Below the pieces are notes generated by a model, which had not been told where the DNA came from, searched no databases, and was given only the letters and a program-made list of their open reading frames with translations. From positions 36,772,001 through 36,836,000 of the forward strand of contig NC_070614.1 in assembly GCF_027172205.1 (NCBI RefSeq): a DNA stretch of 64,000 bases, written 5' to 3'. The stretch comes from Podarcis raffonei (Eukaryota; Chordata; Lepidosauria; Squamata; Lacertidae). Positions 37,225 through 52,200 of this stretch are shown piece by piece; positions within the stretch are counted from its first letter, which is position 1, and the number at the start of each line of letters is the position of its first letter. Both the position numbers and the translations under genes were made by a program.

Positions 37225-40200
37225 AGGGAGGGAGGGAGGGAGGGAGAAAGCAGGAGCTCCACAGGGCTTTTGTAAGATGTAGGCAACAAAACAGGGTCTC
37301 TCATTCAGTGAGAAAATTCCCACTTGTTGCAAAAAAGAGGAAAAAAACGAAACCAAAAGAGCAGAGACTGTAAAACCCAGCCTTCAGTATTAGAGTTATT
37401 AGACTAGGTAAGCAGGGGAAAACAACAGATCCCCCCAAGTAACATATAATTGGCATAAAACAGAGACCATCTTCAGGGGGACAAATAATGGCTGGGAAAT
37501 AGGAGTGGGGAGAAGCAGACTTAAAAGACTGGCCACATACGTTTAGAAGAGAGAGGCAGATACTGTACACCAATTCATCGCAGTACAGGATTTCATTACT
37601 ACTAATAATAGCGCTATAAATTATTAAGCAATTTAGGCTGTGCTGAGTACTGTACAAATTACAAATTAGAAACCAGCTAGGCCCTGGCAGAAGAAAAGGC
37701 TTTGTAGAAATGAAGCCCTTGTGGGCTTAGGAAAGCCACAAAGTAGCCACCATATTCCTTGACCGAACGACTTAAAACTAGTTAATAAAGCAGACCTGCG
37801 AAGGAAAGAGAAAGCAGCTTCTAGAAGTCCTGCCTAGGCAAGCGGGTGGGAGAGGATGCCCTCTTCCCTATGAGCAGAAAGCCCTATCGCAGCAAGTCTA
37901 AAGAGCCCAACTAAAACAGTCTTCACCAACCTGGTGCCCCCTAGATGTTTGGGGACTACAACTCCCATCAGTCCCAGCCAGCATGGCCGAAGGCTGATTT
38001 AAAGAGACAGGACACAAAAAGGGAGGGGAAAGAACAGGATGACAACAACTGAGAAAAGTGCACTTTACACAGGACGTAACAAGACAATGAAAGCTAATTT
38101 TATAGGAGTCAAAGCAGGAGAAATATGACTTCATTGATATTAGTTCATTGACAAGGATGGGCCTTCTCTGCAGCGGCTCCCCGTCTGTGGAATGCTGTCC
38201 CCAGGGCCTTCATTATACACCTTTAGGCCAGGCAAAAACGGTCCTTTTTAACCATGCCTTTGGTTGATCTGATTGACATCCTATGTCCTTTTAAAATGTG
38301 TTTTTTTGGGGGGGGGGGCTATTGGGTTGTTGTTCTTAATTTTTATTATGCATTTTGTGGTTTTATATCTTGATTTTATTCTGTGACCTGCCCTGAGACC
38401 CCCGGGTATAGGGCGGCATATAAATTCAATAAATGAATAAATAAAATTAGAGGACAGAAAAAGGCCTGTACTCTGGTATTTACTGCTGGGGAGTCAGTCA
38501 ATGTTGCACTTCACCAGCTGCATCTTATTCACTGTTCTGATTGTTTTAACACACTTTAAATTCATATACACCACCTTAAGGCAGATTGTACCAGGTGGAA
38601 TATACCGTATTTTTCGCACCATAGGGCGCACCTGACCATAGGGTGTACCTAGTTTTTAGAGGAGGAAAACACACAAAAAAATATTCTGAATCAAATGTTG
38701 CACTAAACTATTTAAAGCAGCAAAGCGGGCGGCTCCTGTCCGCTTTGCTGCTTTAAAGCGAGCCTCAGAGGAGGGTAGGAAGGGGAACCATGGCTTATCT
38801 AAGTCCAGTTAATAATGCTGAGCCTGACCTATGGCCATCGAGATTAGCCTGGCCGTCTCAGTGGAAATCTGGGGAGGCTGAGGTGGACTTTCCAGTGGTC
38901 AAAGTGTGGTTGTGTCTTCCTGCCCAGCATCTATTTCCTGCCCTCTTTCTCCCCTGCACCCCCGCACCCTGCTTCGAGGGAAGGAAGCGGAGCCATGGAT
39001 CCTCTGCTCGCAACTGCAGTGGATTCCCTCCACTTTGAAGCAGGAAAGTGGGAGAGGAGCTGCCTACACGAGTGTAAGCTGCTCCCCTCCCACTTTGCTG
39101 CTTCAAAGGGAGCCCAGGAGGAGGGAATCTGCTGCCTTCGCTAGCAGAGGATCCATGGTCCCCTTCCCTCCCTCCTCCGTAGTTGCTTTGAAGCAGGAAA
39201 GTGGGAGAGGAGCTGCTTACACAAGTGTAAGCTGCTCCCCTCCCACTTTCCTGCTTCAAAGGGAGCCGGGGAGGAGGGAATCCGCTGCAGCTTCCCCCAC
39301 CTCCCGGAGAGCCCGCAGAAGCCGTGAGCTCTTTAAAGGGGCTGCGCGGCTTCTCCTGGCTTTTCTGGGAGGTGGGAGAAGGGACTGATGCAGCCAGTCA
39401 GTCCCTTCTCCCTCCTGGGGAAAAGCCTGCAAGAGCGCACAAAGCTTGTGTGCGGCTCTTGGGGGCTTTTCCCGCCTGCCTCCCCCCTGCATTCGCTCCA
39501 TAGGACGCACACACATTTCCCCTTGCTTTTTAGGAGGGAAAAAGTGCGTCCTATGGTGCAAAAAACACAGTAAATATTTTTTACAAATATTAAATGCATA
39601 AAGTGTGCTTGGAAGAAGTTTATGAAAAGTGATCACGATGAACATGAAGGGAAATTCTTCTGTGTGAAGGAGGAAAGTAAGAGCGAAAGGAACCAATCGG
39701 CACCCTTAGTCCAAAGCCAATTTGGGGAGCGCCAGGAGGTATTTGGGCAGGGGATCGTCTCCTACCTGACTGTGGCAGGCTGTGCCATACCAGAAGAGAC
39801 AGCAGCCTCCTTCTCCTGCCAGATGTCCTCCCCGTCGGAACCGTCAGCCTCGTCGTCATCGTCAAACTGCTGGATGCGCTCTTTGTAGCAGATGTCGAAG
39901 AGGTTGGAGTTGGGCTGTGAGAAAGGGGTGGAGGAGAGAGATGGATCAGAGCCCAGGCCAGGTGCAGAGGGGAGGCAAAGAGGAGTAAAGCTCTAGAGGA
40001 GCGGCTCTTACGCTGTCGTCGTCAGCATTCAAGGAGAAGGTGATGTTGGCCGTCTTGTCAAAGGGAGCGCTGGAAGAAAACAAGAAGACCGAGATGAAGG
40101 TCGGAACATGACTGCGCATAGGCACGGGAAAGGACCAAGGCCTAGTTTGGGAAAGAACGTAGCACTGAACCTACCGCAAAGCTTTGTTTTCTTGTAGGAG

Positions 40201-43200
40201 AAAGGATTGCCCCTCCCACTTGCTCCACTAGGCGGGGCCATGCAAATTAAGTTGCTCTTACCTCAAGAGATTGGAGATTGGGGGTGGTGGCATGAGACAG
40301 AGACAGCAGATTGCCTAAGGACATCTTAGTTCATATAGAGAGGCGACTTCTCCCCACATGAGCATTTTCACAGATCCGCCTCTCCCACCTGGACAGGGTC
40401 CCCAAGCTAGCGTGCGCTTTGCCTCTGAACACTTCCCATAAGAAGAACTAGCTTCAGATCCCTTTTCTGTTCCTAGTATTATCTACATAATGGCAGGGAC
40501 AGCCATAGCGGCAGCCAGAACTAAGACACCCGTGAGTTGCTGTCAGGAGAGGAGAAGCCACCCAGGCCATCTACCAGCCATAGAATTGTAGAATCTAGGA
40601 AGCTTTTGCACAATGTGGGGATCAAACCCATGACCTAGAGATTAGGTGTCTCATGCTCTACCAACCGAGCTACCAGTGTTTTTTCTATGCCCTTGTTGTT
40701 TCGTCCATCTTATTTCCAAAGGGTTCAGGGCACAAAGCTATACTTTAAAACACACATACAAGAGGGAAGCTCAATATGTGCGCATGCAGAATACACCTGG
40801 GCTTTGACTTCTAGTCTAATCTGCTTGGGTGGTGCACTCTTAACTGGGGAAGAGGTAGGTGGAACTGCAGAGATGCAGGGGACGGATGTAGCCCAACACC
40901 CCCGCCTGTGGCTGGAGAGGAGCATAGCAGCGTGTTAGGCATTACCTTTTCAGCTGTCGGAAGTGAGCACTGCAGGGCAGATAGGCAGAGAGAGGGAGAG
41001 AGGGAGAGAAAGAGAGAGAGAGGCAGACACATGAAATCAGGGGGGCTGGGAAAAGAAAGACTGCCCTGGGGTGGGGTGAGTGAATTCTCCATGTCACCCT
41101 AGACTCCCTCTATTGCGCTATTTCAGCCCTTTGGAAAGATGGGATTCATGCTGAAGCTGTTGCCAAAAAGGGGGGAGGGGGGGCAGAGGACAAACTCTTG
41201 GGCAATCTTTGCTGAGAACATTAAATATTTAGATGGTAACAGGACCCAGGAATCCAAGGCACCTTCCTCCTTACCAGGCAAGATGATCTAGTTAGCGAAT
41301 TGAGCAAAGCACGTTTGGAGCCAGAGACTCAGGTAGTAGCTGGGTCTGGAAGAAATCTCATTCTTCCTCCCCAAGAACCTAGTCACCCTTCCATTCCAAA
41401 TGGCTGATGGAACCTATCCTGCGCTGCTTTTGGGCTTCTCAGTAGCATCTCAATGGCCAGAAAGGGATGCAGGATGCTGGACAAGAACAGCCTTTGGTCT
41501 GACCCACTAGGGCTCTTTTCATTATCCTTTTTTTTCCAATGATCAAAAGAACGGGGGTTCAAGACTAGGCTGGAAATGTCTCCCCTTGCTTCCTGGGCCC
41601 CCCACCTGCCTTCTCAAGAGAAGACAAGCAACACTGGCTTACAGACCTCAGCCCCTTGCTCAGGATGAGCCTCCAACATCTCCTATAGGCAGAACTTCAG
41701 GACAAGAGGCCACAGACCCCATGTCCCTTCCCAGATCTGTGTTGTGCAACGTTCTTACTCCAGGACAAAATGCCCAGCACCAAGTACCGTGTGCAAGTGC
41801 ATGCAAATTACATGTGCCCCAGATTTTGCGGCAGGCCAATGAATAATCTCTTTCTTGTTGGCAAGTACAAATGAGGCCAGGTGTCTCCAGGCACTGCCAG
41901 CCCGAGCAGGTGCAATCCCATGTGGGGTTATGGACACGTCACCCCATCCAGAGTTCTGACTGTGAGCCCCTCAGGACAAGCATGCTTCCTTGCCGGAACT
42001 ACGCAGAACCCCCCCCCCCCCGATGCTGCGTGCTATTGTTCCCACTGGAGGCTATGCTTATTCTCAGCCAAAAGAGCACAGAGCAAGTAAAAAACAAGAC
42101 GATGACACACAAGCATGGCAAAGGGGAGAGGAAAGGGCAGGCCGTGAACCGTGTCACTAACTTGACGTTCTCTTCTTGCTCGCCAAATTCCTCATCGTTA
42201 AAGCCAAAGTGGTCAATGAACGCCGAAGTCATCTGCTGCAGCTGGTAATCTACAAAGGCCTATAAAGAGGAGGAGGAAAAGGAAATGAGGCTAAATGTGA
42301 ATTACAGTTCGAATGGAAATATGGGGGGAAGGGTATAGGAAGAGAGAGGAGGAGAAACTTACTAGGCCCAATGGATCTACCTAAATGCTGTATGAGAACA
42401 CATGAATACAATAGTCATTCCCCCCTCCCCAAACAGCTCCTAATCCAAATCTGCCAAGTGAACCCTGTTTGAACTCAGCTTACAGGAAGGAGCTCATCCC
42501 AAATATCATTTGCTTGATGACAAGCGGCATCTGACCAGCATTTCGTTTAGCTGTTTCATATTGTATCACTTTGTAACCCACTTTTCTGGGTAAGAGATAC
42601 AAAGCTGTGTACAAAGCAACTCATGAAGACAACAAAAAGGTACTGAAAAGTGGCAACTAGGAGAACAGAATGTCAGGATTCCACATGTAGTGGCAGTAAA
42701 GGGGGTGAGGAATGGGGCTGGCAGGATACAATTTAAAGTTTGTGGAGAAGAAAGAAGAAAAGCAGGGGAAGCGACCAAAGCAGGCCTAAGAATTTCAGAC
42801 CCTGCGCCTGCTTAGGGATGGGGAAATTGTTCTAGGTTTCTAAGCAAGCAGACAGGTGGGAGTGGTTCCAGCCCTGGCAAGACAAGGGGGCAAGGTATGG
42901 CGCACAACTGGAAGGTGCCGCACTTGCCTGCTGCAGGACAGCCTCCTGAGGGAAGCTGAACTCCTTGAGGTCGTTCTCATCATCATCACTTGATGAGTGG
43001 AGATTGTGCATGTTAACCTGAAGGAAAGGAAGATGAAGGAATCCATTAGGTGAGTCTTCCGACGGGAATAAAACAAAATAAAACACAAGAATTGAGTGGC
43101 CAAGCCCCAGAGAATCAGCTAATAGAACCTACTATTCCCCACAGAAATGGTAGGGAACCTGTGACCCTCCAGATGTTGACGGACCAACTCCCATCTCCCC

Positions 43201-46200
43201 TGACCATTGGCCATAGGGCTGATGGGAGTTGTAGTTGTTCTATCAATTCCACCGCCGTCAGCCAAGCTAAGCATTTTGGCAGACTCTGGCCAGCTGGAAA
43301 AGCAGCCATTTAACAAAAAACCAAGTGCTTAACTCTGGAGCCACAAAGCTCATTTTTCCAATGGCAGTGGTAAGACCTAGTACATGTGGCATGTGACAGT
43401 AACAGAGAGCGCTCTGATGGATGCAGAAAGAAAGGGGACCATTTTCCCATTCTCTTGTAGTACCTTTTCCAGAACCCTGCCAACCATTTTATAATCAGGA
43501 GTGGCTGGAGCGTAAGACACAAAGAGAGGGGACTCACAAGATCCACAGTGTTCTTCTTGTTAGTCTCCGACAAGGGCCCTGAGACAAACTTCTCCCACTG
43601 CTCCTGTTCCTCCTCAGGCAGCTCTGCAAAGTGGAACATGTCAGCTCAGGTGGGTGAGATGGCAGAAGGACCTTACTTTATGATACACATTGTGGTAGCA
43701 AGTGGAGATGGCAAAATACAAGAGGGAGCGGCCACACATGAATGATAGCTTTGAGTTAAGGAACACCTCCCATCAACCAGAAGAAATCTCCATTCCCTTT
43801 CCCCAGCTGTCACCCACCAGTTCCCTTTCTCTCTTCTTACCAAGACCAAGATCAGCAGAGGACCTTAGCTACCCTAGTTTGGGGGAATTTGGGATGAAAA
43901 GCAGTATAAAAATAAACCACCCTCTGGATCCAATAAATTAATAAATCATTATGAAAGCTCACAGCAAGTGGAATTATGCAAGCAGTTAAACATTACTTTA
44001 GCCAATTACATTTGCTTCATTTGACAAATTCTCTTCAGGATGCTCACTTGAATGTTCCACCACAGGTTGGCTTGATCTCTTCCAAATGTGTGCAAAGCAG
44101 TAGCTGTCACTGAGTGAGGTCAAGCTCATTCACCATGTGTGAGCTGCCCAAATCCATTCCAAGCACATGAAATTTTGTTTAACATTACTTCCTGTTCCAA
44201 GAGAAGGTATAAGGGGAGAGGAACAGGATTTCATGTCTTTGAAATGGAAGCTCAACCCCACTCCTGAAATAATAGGGTCAGGTTGTGCTGATGGGGGCAT
44301 CAGATTGAAGAAGTCTGCAACAGTTTATGAAATGGTTTACGAGATGTTTTTCCAGAAAGCTCCCCTCCCCCAAACTGCTACTGCCTTTGAACATAAAGTT
44401 TCTATATATAAGCTACCATGGCTAGCAGCCATTGACAGAGCTCTACTTCATGGATCAGTCTAACAATTCCCTTTTAAAGTCATCTAGGATCAGACCAAAT
44501 ATCCTTCTAGAAGAAATGCTTGCAATGTATACTGCAACGGATGAAGTGGACTCTGATGCAGAAAAGCTTATGGCATGATAGATTTGTTTAGTCTTTAAAA
44601 TGCCACAAGCCTCTTTTATAAGTATGGATGGTATGAGATCAGCAATTGCATACTAGGAACTATTGGGGGGGGGGATTTTACATTCTTCCATGAGGTAAAA
44701 ATAACAGAGCAAGTCATCAGGCCTTCTATCTGCCCTCCCCATCTTCCCAATACAGACACAATCAAGTGGTGTCAACAGAAAAAGGAGAGCCCATCAGTTT
44801 TTCATGATTTTGATACGAATACCTCTTATGGGCCCAAAATGATAAAAGCACTTTGTTACAACTACTGAGCCATGAAGACAGTATCAGGTAGCGTGTTGAG
44901 CACTGGACTCTAATTCTGCAGAGATTCAGGTTCAAGTTCCCTTTCAGCCATGAAGCTTGTTGGCAGAACTTAGACCAGCCACTCTCTCTCAGTCTAACCT
45001 ACCGCCCAGGGATGCTGTAAGGATAACATGGGGCTGGGGGCAGGCACCACATACACTGCCTTCAACTCCTTGGATAAAAATCTCCCTGCCTCCCCCAAAA
45101 ACCCTAATTTCCCAGTCTCCAATGAATATAAATGCAGATTTCCAAACCTAAACAAATACACACTCATGGTATGCACATTTGCAGAATTATATAAATCCAG
45201 TTTTCTTTAACTTGGGTTCTTAAGGCTGAAGAATAGACCTAGAAAGGTAATGATCTCTAGTTCCTGCTCAGATGGAATCTCCCTATATAAACAGCACATT
45301 CTACCCCAGACTCAGCAGCGTTCCAGCACAGAGATGAGCCCCATATTTCTCCCACTGGAAAAGGTGAGGAGTGGAATTCCCAGAATGCTTCCATGAGCCA
45401 AAGAGCTTACGCTTCAGGAACAAAGCCCTTCAAGAATCATTTGAGCAGACCCTATGCAGGGCACATGACCCTGACCGCCCTGGAGCTGCCAAACCCATTA
45501 CCTTTCAAGAGCTGCTTGATAAGGGTGGAGTGGGGCCACTTCTCTGAGGCTTGAGCTAAGGCATTGGCAATGCGGGTAAGGTGCCCCATGTAGCCCTTGC
45601 GTCTTCCCCCATCAGACCTGCAACAGAAGATGGGAGAGGATGGAGACTCGGGGTTCCTGCAGGCCATGTCCCTTAGGAAATGAAAGGCACAGGTGGAATG
45701 ACAGAGGAATGGGAGGCTTTAGAATATGTATGGCCTTCGTAGGTTGAAGCTGGACAAATGGCTTGATTATGCATAAGGGATGACCAGAAGGAACAGTCAT
45801 AGACTACTGCCCTGAACTGTAGAATGGATTGATCTCAGCACACTCCCACAGAAGACTAGAGGTTGTTGGAAGGAGTTACAGCAGCATGCATGCACACACA
45901 CACTTCTTTAAACAAGCAGTAGCAGGAATATTCCAGGTGCATGGAGGAGTATAAGTATCCTCAGCAGGAGGTCAGGACCTTAAGGAATGGAAGGCGCTAG
46001 CAAGCACCCCATGAAACACTATGAGCAAAAAGAGCCTTGAAGGACAGACTACCCGAACCAGATATTTTGAACTACAATTCCCATCACCCCTTACCACTGG
46101 CCAGGCTGGCTTGGGCTGAAAGGGAGTGGGGTTGGAGGGTACCAGGCTGAGGAAGGCTGCATTAGGGAATGAGCAGAAAGAACTCCAGGAAAAAGGGGGC

Positions 46201-49200
46201 ACAGAAAGAGTGGGTCTGCCCACCCCAGTGTTATGTAGCATTATAATGCACTCCGAAATTGCTAGATGCCATGGTTTGGAGATTCTGTATTCTGGAATCT
46301 TAGATTGCCATTGACGTCTGGGTCTGCCCAGGGCACTGGGTTTTTTTCCAGGGGAGAGGGTTCTAGACCAGGGAAGATGGGGAGAGGAAAATCCAACCAA
46401 GACACCCCAGTACTCACTGTGATAGCTCATTTTCTTCCCAGGCAGACAAGATTCTTTGGATTAAGCGACACTTCTGCAGCAACTGCAGGGAGGAGCACAA
46501 AGGGGCTCATCACATAAGGGATGCCGGAACAGCAACACCACATTGCACTAAGAAGGATTCCAGTTTCTTAACAAGAACCCAAAAGGTTTCAAGCTTGCAG
46601 TTTAAAAGCTTTCTGGTCCTCACTGGCGTACAGTAAAATCTAGACAAGTGTTGGTGGTTTCTGCTAAAACTGAAGAAAACTGCAGACAGAAGATTCTGGA
46701 TGCCAAACAGTGGGAGCCTCTCCCAGCTAGTCCATTCCCAAGGTGGGTTGCAATCCAGTGATTGTCAACTAAGCCCAGACAACCACTTTCAACCCTATTC
46801 TACTCACTGTAGTTTTCTTAGCCCTGAAAACTGCTTTTCAATTCTCATCTCCCACTTTTCACATGGGATCACAACCTTCTGCTCCTTTCTTCAACAATTC
46901 ATGCCCCAACCCATACAAAGAGCTTGAAACCACAGGTACCCCACAACTAAAACCTACATGTTGGATGACAGGGTTCTCTGGGAGGGGCTCCGAGTGGTTC
47001 TCAATAGTCTCATCCCCAGCATGGGAACTGAAGACATTGCTAAGGCAGGCCTCCACCTGAGCGTGCAAGAAGTTGTTATATGTGTACTTGAAGTAGAGGT
47101 CCTGGCAGAAAGAGAGAGAAGGAGAATGAATGAATGATTAAATAAATATAGTCAATCAGCATTTTATAGTGTCTAAATTGTACAACTGATTACATTCACC
47201 CAAATTAAGAATTGGCCACTCTTTGAAATACCACTGTCACACAAAAAAACCAGTGTTGTAAACTTGAAAATGTTAAACCACCAGCAACATTAAATCAGTT
47301 AAAAATATTTTCATCAGTAAGAAAAGAAACCCCCTCCCACAATTAACTGGGCAGATTTGTTTTTATTTCTTGTACTATGACTTTGAATCTGTCAACTAAG
47401 AATACTTAAATTAGGCAATCTCTCTAGAATTTTTTGCAGCAGCTTCTTTCTAAAATACAACTTTGTTGTTATTTACACGGTCATTTCAGGACAAGTCTTT
47501 TTTTTTAGTGCTAGGGCTTGGTATTGTCCATCAAACAAATACTGCAAAGACAACAAGCTTTCCAGAAGTATTGTTCTTCCTCCCCACCCCTGAAAAACAA
47601 AAGAGCCTAACAAACTTTTCAAGCTCCTAGAAACATATGCATCTATTACCCTGGGAGAGCAGGGTCTGAGGCAACAGACAACGGGTGTCGTGCTGCTACT
47701 CACCAACATTGTGTCGAGGGCCCCGAGCTCTATAATCTCATCCTGCAGTGCTGCATTGTTGGTGCCCAATGAGCTGGCCAGCAGCTTCACCACGTGCAGG
47801 CGTGTGTTGCCCAACGGAGGGTCCAAGATCCCCCACGTCGTCTGCAGGGACTCTTTCTGCCAGAGGGAGAGGGCAAGAAGAGAGAGCATTCCAGGACCAT
47901 CACAAGCCCCTATTACACCTCCACACTCCCTTCCCACCTCACTGCTGGGCTGTGCCAGAGAAGGGACTCCAACCGCCAAGAGAGGATAAATTCAGGATAA
48001 ACTATAACCATGGAATTTTTAGATTCTGCCCCCTTGCCTATAATGAGCCCAACCTGGTGCCCTTCAGGTGGTCATGGGTTGCAAACCCCCAGCTGTGCTG
48101 GCTGGAGCTGATGGGAGTTTTAGTACATAACCATCTGGGGGGCATCAGGTTGGGGGAGGCTGTTTGAGGACACTGTCTTGAGGATCCCACACCAGACAGA
48201 GGGGTTTGGACCCTTTGCACCCATAGAATACTATTAACTCTTGAAGTGGCCTCAAGGCCAAGCATGCTGCTGGAATCCCCCCAGCGTTTCCATGCCATCG
48301 AAGCAAGTGCACCCACAAACCAACCTTTGGTGGGTCAAGCAGCAGCTGGTGAAGCTCCCTGAGACGCTGTTTGATGGCAAGCAGAGTGCCCAGACTGGCT
48401 TGGCTTGAAGCCACTTCACAGTTGGGCCCGGTCATCTCCATCTGCCCCTCCAGGTTGCAGTAAAAGCCCCCCATGCCGCCCAGCTCCGTCCTGCAAAGAA
48501 GAACAAGAGCAACCAGCATGTCTCAACATCCAGATCTAAGGGCTTCCGCAAAGGACAAACCTCAGCTACCTCAATTCTATGCCAAGGAAATTCAAATTGT
48601 TTGAATAAATTATGCCAATCAAGTCAGGTGTCGTGCATTAAGCTTTGAATCCTTTTCTCCTCCTTTGGCGCAATCCATTTTGCTTCCTGGATTCATGTTG
48701 TTGGAGGGGGCTGGGACTACTTGAGGGGAAAAGGTTGCGTTTATTTTAAGACTTGGGAGTAGCAAAAGGGAAAATGCGTTTAGTGAAATATATGGATGCT
48801 GGAGCCCGATGGCCAACAGGATCAGGAAATCATTTCCAAAGCCAAAAGCTAGGCGACAGATCCCGAAGCCCTGACCTCCCTACACAGCTGCATCCAGATT
48901 TACTGGAGATTTTTTACAAGACCTGGCATATCTGTTTTGACCACAACCTTCAGGGGCTTAGGTGTTTTTGTTTTTAAAGGGGGAAAGTGGATATCAGGAT
49001 GCAACATTGCTGTACTGCAAACAGGATGCACCTGTTGCATTACAACCTCTGTCTGTGCGTGTATAAGACCCACCCCACACACCTGGGTCTGCGCGGCTCC
49101 AACAGGGTCAGCAAGACCTGGATCCCATTGACAATGACAGACTCACTCCGTTCTCCATCCAGCATATTGCTTAGCAGCTGCTCAATTGTCTCCTGCCTTG

Positions 49201-52200
49201 ACACGAACAAGAATTGAAACTGGTTATTAAAATGGCCTGACACTCTCAGACGCTGCTTCTGCGTCTTTTTTTAAAACTTAGCAACGGCACAAGTATATGA
49301 TAAAAAAGAAAAATGTAATAGCAACTAACAATAACTTGGGAGGGAGGTGAGACCCATCTGATATTTACAGCCACATCCTTGTCAGAGGCAGGGGCCCCTC
49401 AGTTTGTGATAAGCGGACTGCTGCACCTCAGCACCAGGTGAGGCATTGCTGTATAGCAAGCAGGGTCTAGAAGCAAGGCTGGGCCGGTTTAAAGAGGTAA
49501 ATTATTGAATGCTGACTGTAATAGTCTTGCTGAATAAATTTAAACAACATTCCATTAATTAATTTTTTTTTATTTTAAAAAAACTACACCCCACTTTTCA
49601 CCATCTAGGTGTCAAAGTGGTTTCCAAAGATAAAAATACACATTATACAAAATCTAAATAATAAAACAAACCTCAAAAATTAAAAACCTCCGAAATACCA
49701 AGGTTTTACTCCATGTGGGTTAGTTTCAGTCCACATGCCCACCAAAATAAATATAAAAAACATTTCTAACTGGAAATGCAGTCAGGAATTCAATATCAGA
49801 AGGATCTTGACAAGCAGATGAGAGTTACATTCCCCCCCTTTCTAAATTTTTATCGGCGTTAGTTGAGACAACCCTTATGCCTGGCCTAAGGGTCTCTCTT
49901 ATTCCCTACTGCCAGTGCTGCTACTGGCTTGGTACTCACTTCTCCAGTGTAGCCAGTAGCTGGTCGGGCTCAGGACTGTCCTGGATTGGGATCATCTGCT
50001 CACGGCTCAGCCGGATAATGTCACACAAGGACTGTGAAGCATTGGAATGCTGCTGTGTAGCAGGGATAAGGAGAGAAAACGAATTAAGACCTGCTCTAGA
50101 GGAAGCAATACTTTGACACACTTGGAGACTATGAGTTGTATCAAATGCTCGACCTACGCAGAGTAGACCCATTAAACCTGACTAACAAAGGTTCATTAAC
50201 ATCAGTTGGTTTACACTGAGCACACCCTAATTGGATACAACCCCATATTTAACCGATCACACTTTCCCTTTGGATGCTGTCCTCCTGCAGGATTACCCTT
50301 GAAACTAAAGGCAGGTATGCAGTCTATTTAGCTGCCCTCCATCGCCTTAAAGCCCAGGGTTACATGCCACCTTGTCTTACTTGCAATCTGAGAATAATCA
50401 TTGGAAGGTGCTCAAACTTCAGTAATTATATTTGCTGAAAACATTTCCTATCCCGCCTTACAGTTCCAATACAGCTCACAATATAAACCACAAGGCAAAT
50501 GTATTAAGGACAGCAAACAATAGAAACCTCATCAACACCAGACACCTCAAAACAAAGAGCAAGCCTAGCAAGGAACTGTCATCAGCAGGAAGGTCTTGAG
50601 AGAATAAAATAGTTCTTGCCTGGCACCGAAAAGTGAAGCGTATAGGAGCCAAATGAACCTTTCTGGGAAGAGCACTCCAAAGATAGGGTGCCAGCACGGA
50701 AAAGACTCTGCATCTTTGTTGATACCTGTCTAAGCTCTGATGGAGGGGCCCTCCCACTATAAGCTGAATCTAATGAGCACATTCTACAGATAATCTGGTG
50801 CCAAGCTGTTTATGGCATTATAGGCCAAAGCTTGTACCTTATTTCCCAGTGTGCTTCCAAATAGAATTTAGATTTTTTTAAAAAAAAAAACTGTGGAAGG
50901 CTCACGTTAGTCACTTTGCTACTGTATTATGGACCAGCTTATGTTTCTGAGCAGTTTATTTACATAGCAAAAGGACATTTGAAGGTTTATAGCATGATTG
51001 TAGACCATCCTTCTCCCATCTGCAGAAGGGATCCTTCACCTTTCTGCACAATTGGATAGACTGCTTCTGAATCCTCACAGAGGATGGCATCATGCTCCTT
51101 CTTTAATAGGTTAAATGCTATAAAATCTCCAGATACCATGTTTAGAATACGATACGACCAAGGCATGCATAAGTGGCACTGGTCTGCTTGATTTTGAATA
51201 CCAGTCTGGGTTGGTTTCACTAAGCTCGACTTTGAAATAATCATCATCACAACGCAAGACACTAAGGCTGCAATCTTAGACACATTTGTTTGGGAGAAAA
51301 ATCCTATTGAATGCAATGGGAGGAAATATGCATGGGATTAGGCTGCATGAAATACACCTGTTTAATTCCACCACAAGCAGTCTAGCATGTTTGGCTCCTA
51401 CTGCGATCAGCTAAGAGAAAGAAGTTCAAAGCCCTGACCACCCACCTACCCCACACAAAAACATACATCCTTTCCAATGGAGGGCAGAAAAGCCCCAGGA
51501 CACATTTAATACTTACATTGTCATCTTTTGAAGGGTCGATCATCCCAATGAGCCTCTGCACAATCTTCTCCTCATTAAGCCACTTTTGATTGAGGGGAGG
51601 GGGTGAAATGAACATGGATGGAAAGGTTAAGCAAGTATATTTCACTCCTGTTCCAGTTACCAACCAAAACCTCCCAGGGACAGAAGACTGCACTCATATG
51701 CATTCAATTTTATCTTACAGTGCTGATCTCTGTGCCCCATTGTTTCTCTAAAGGTTCTACCAATATCCTTGGAATCTTATTGGTAAATACCATGCAATTT
51801 GGATTTTGGAAGCCCTCAAAACACAAGACCTTCAAATGAGGATGCTGTGAGAGACAAGCTTCCCAACTTAGGGTTGGCTATTCTACAGAAGAGGAGTATT
51901 CTGAAATCAGGTATGTATCCACATAGCCGCTATGAGAACACTAGAGGTCAGTGCAGAGGTATGGAGCAGGGATTCATTTTGAAGGGTGGCACCTTGAATT
52001 CCAGAACAGATGGCTGGTTGTTCAATAAGGAAACATGGACTAAATTTGCTTTATTACCTTTCAACAAAAAAGGGCAAACCTCTATTTGGGTAGCTGATTC
52101 TGCTGTTTCTCTTACACTGCTTCTCCAGATAAGCAAACTAGAACCTACAAGAACAATAAACTGAATGCGCCACAAACACCAGCATTTCTAAGATTCACAT

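Noticed and set aside
37104-37356. Pro/Ser-rich and Arg/Glu-rich frames
   Set aside because: They come from the GA/GGGA microsatellite.
38858-39696. Frames of 130-160 residues with repeated GRGAAYT motifs
   Set aside because: The repetition is the translated tandem hairpin unit inside the MITE at 38605-39570.
47690-48167. Plus-strand frames of 100-139 residues
   Set aside because: They are antisense shadows of PPP6R1 exon 8 and flanking intron.
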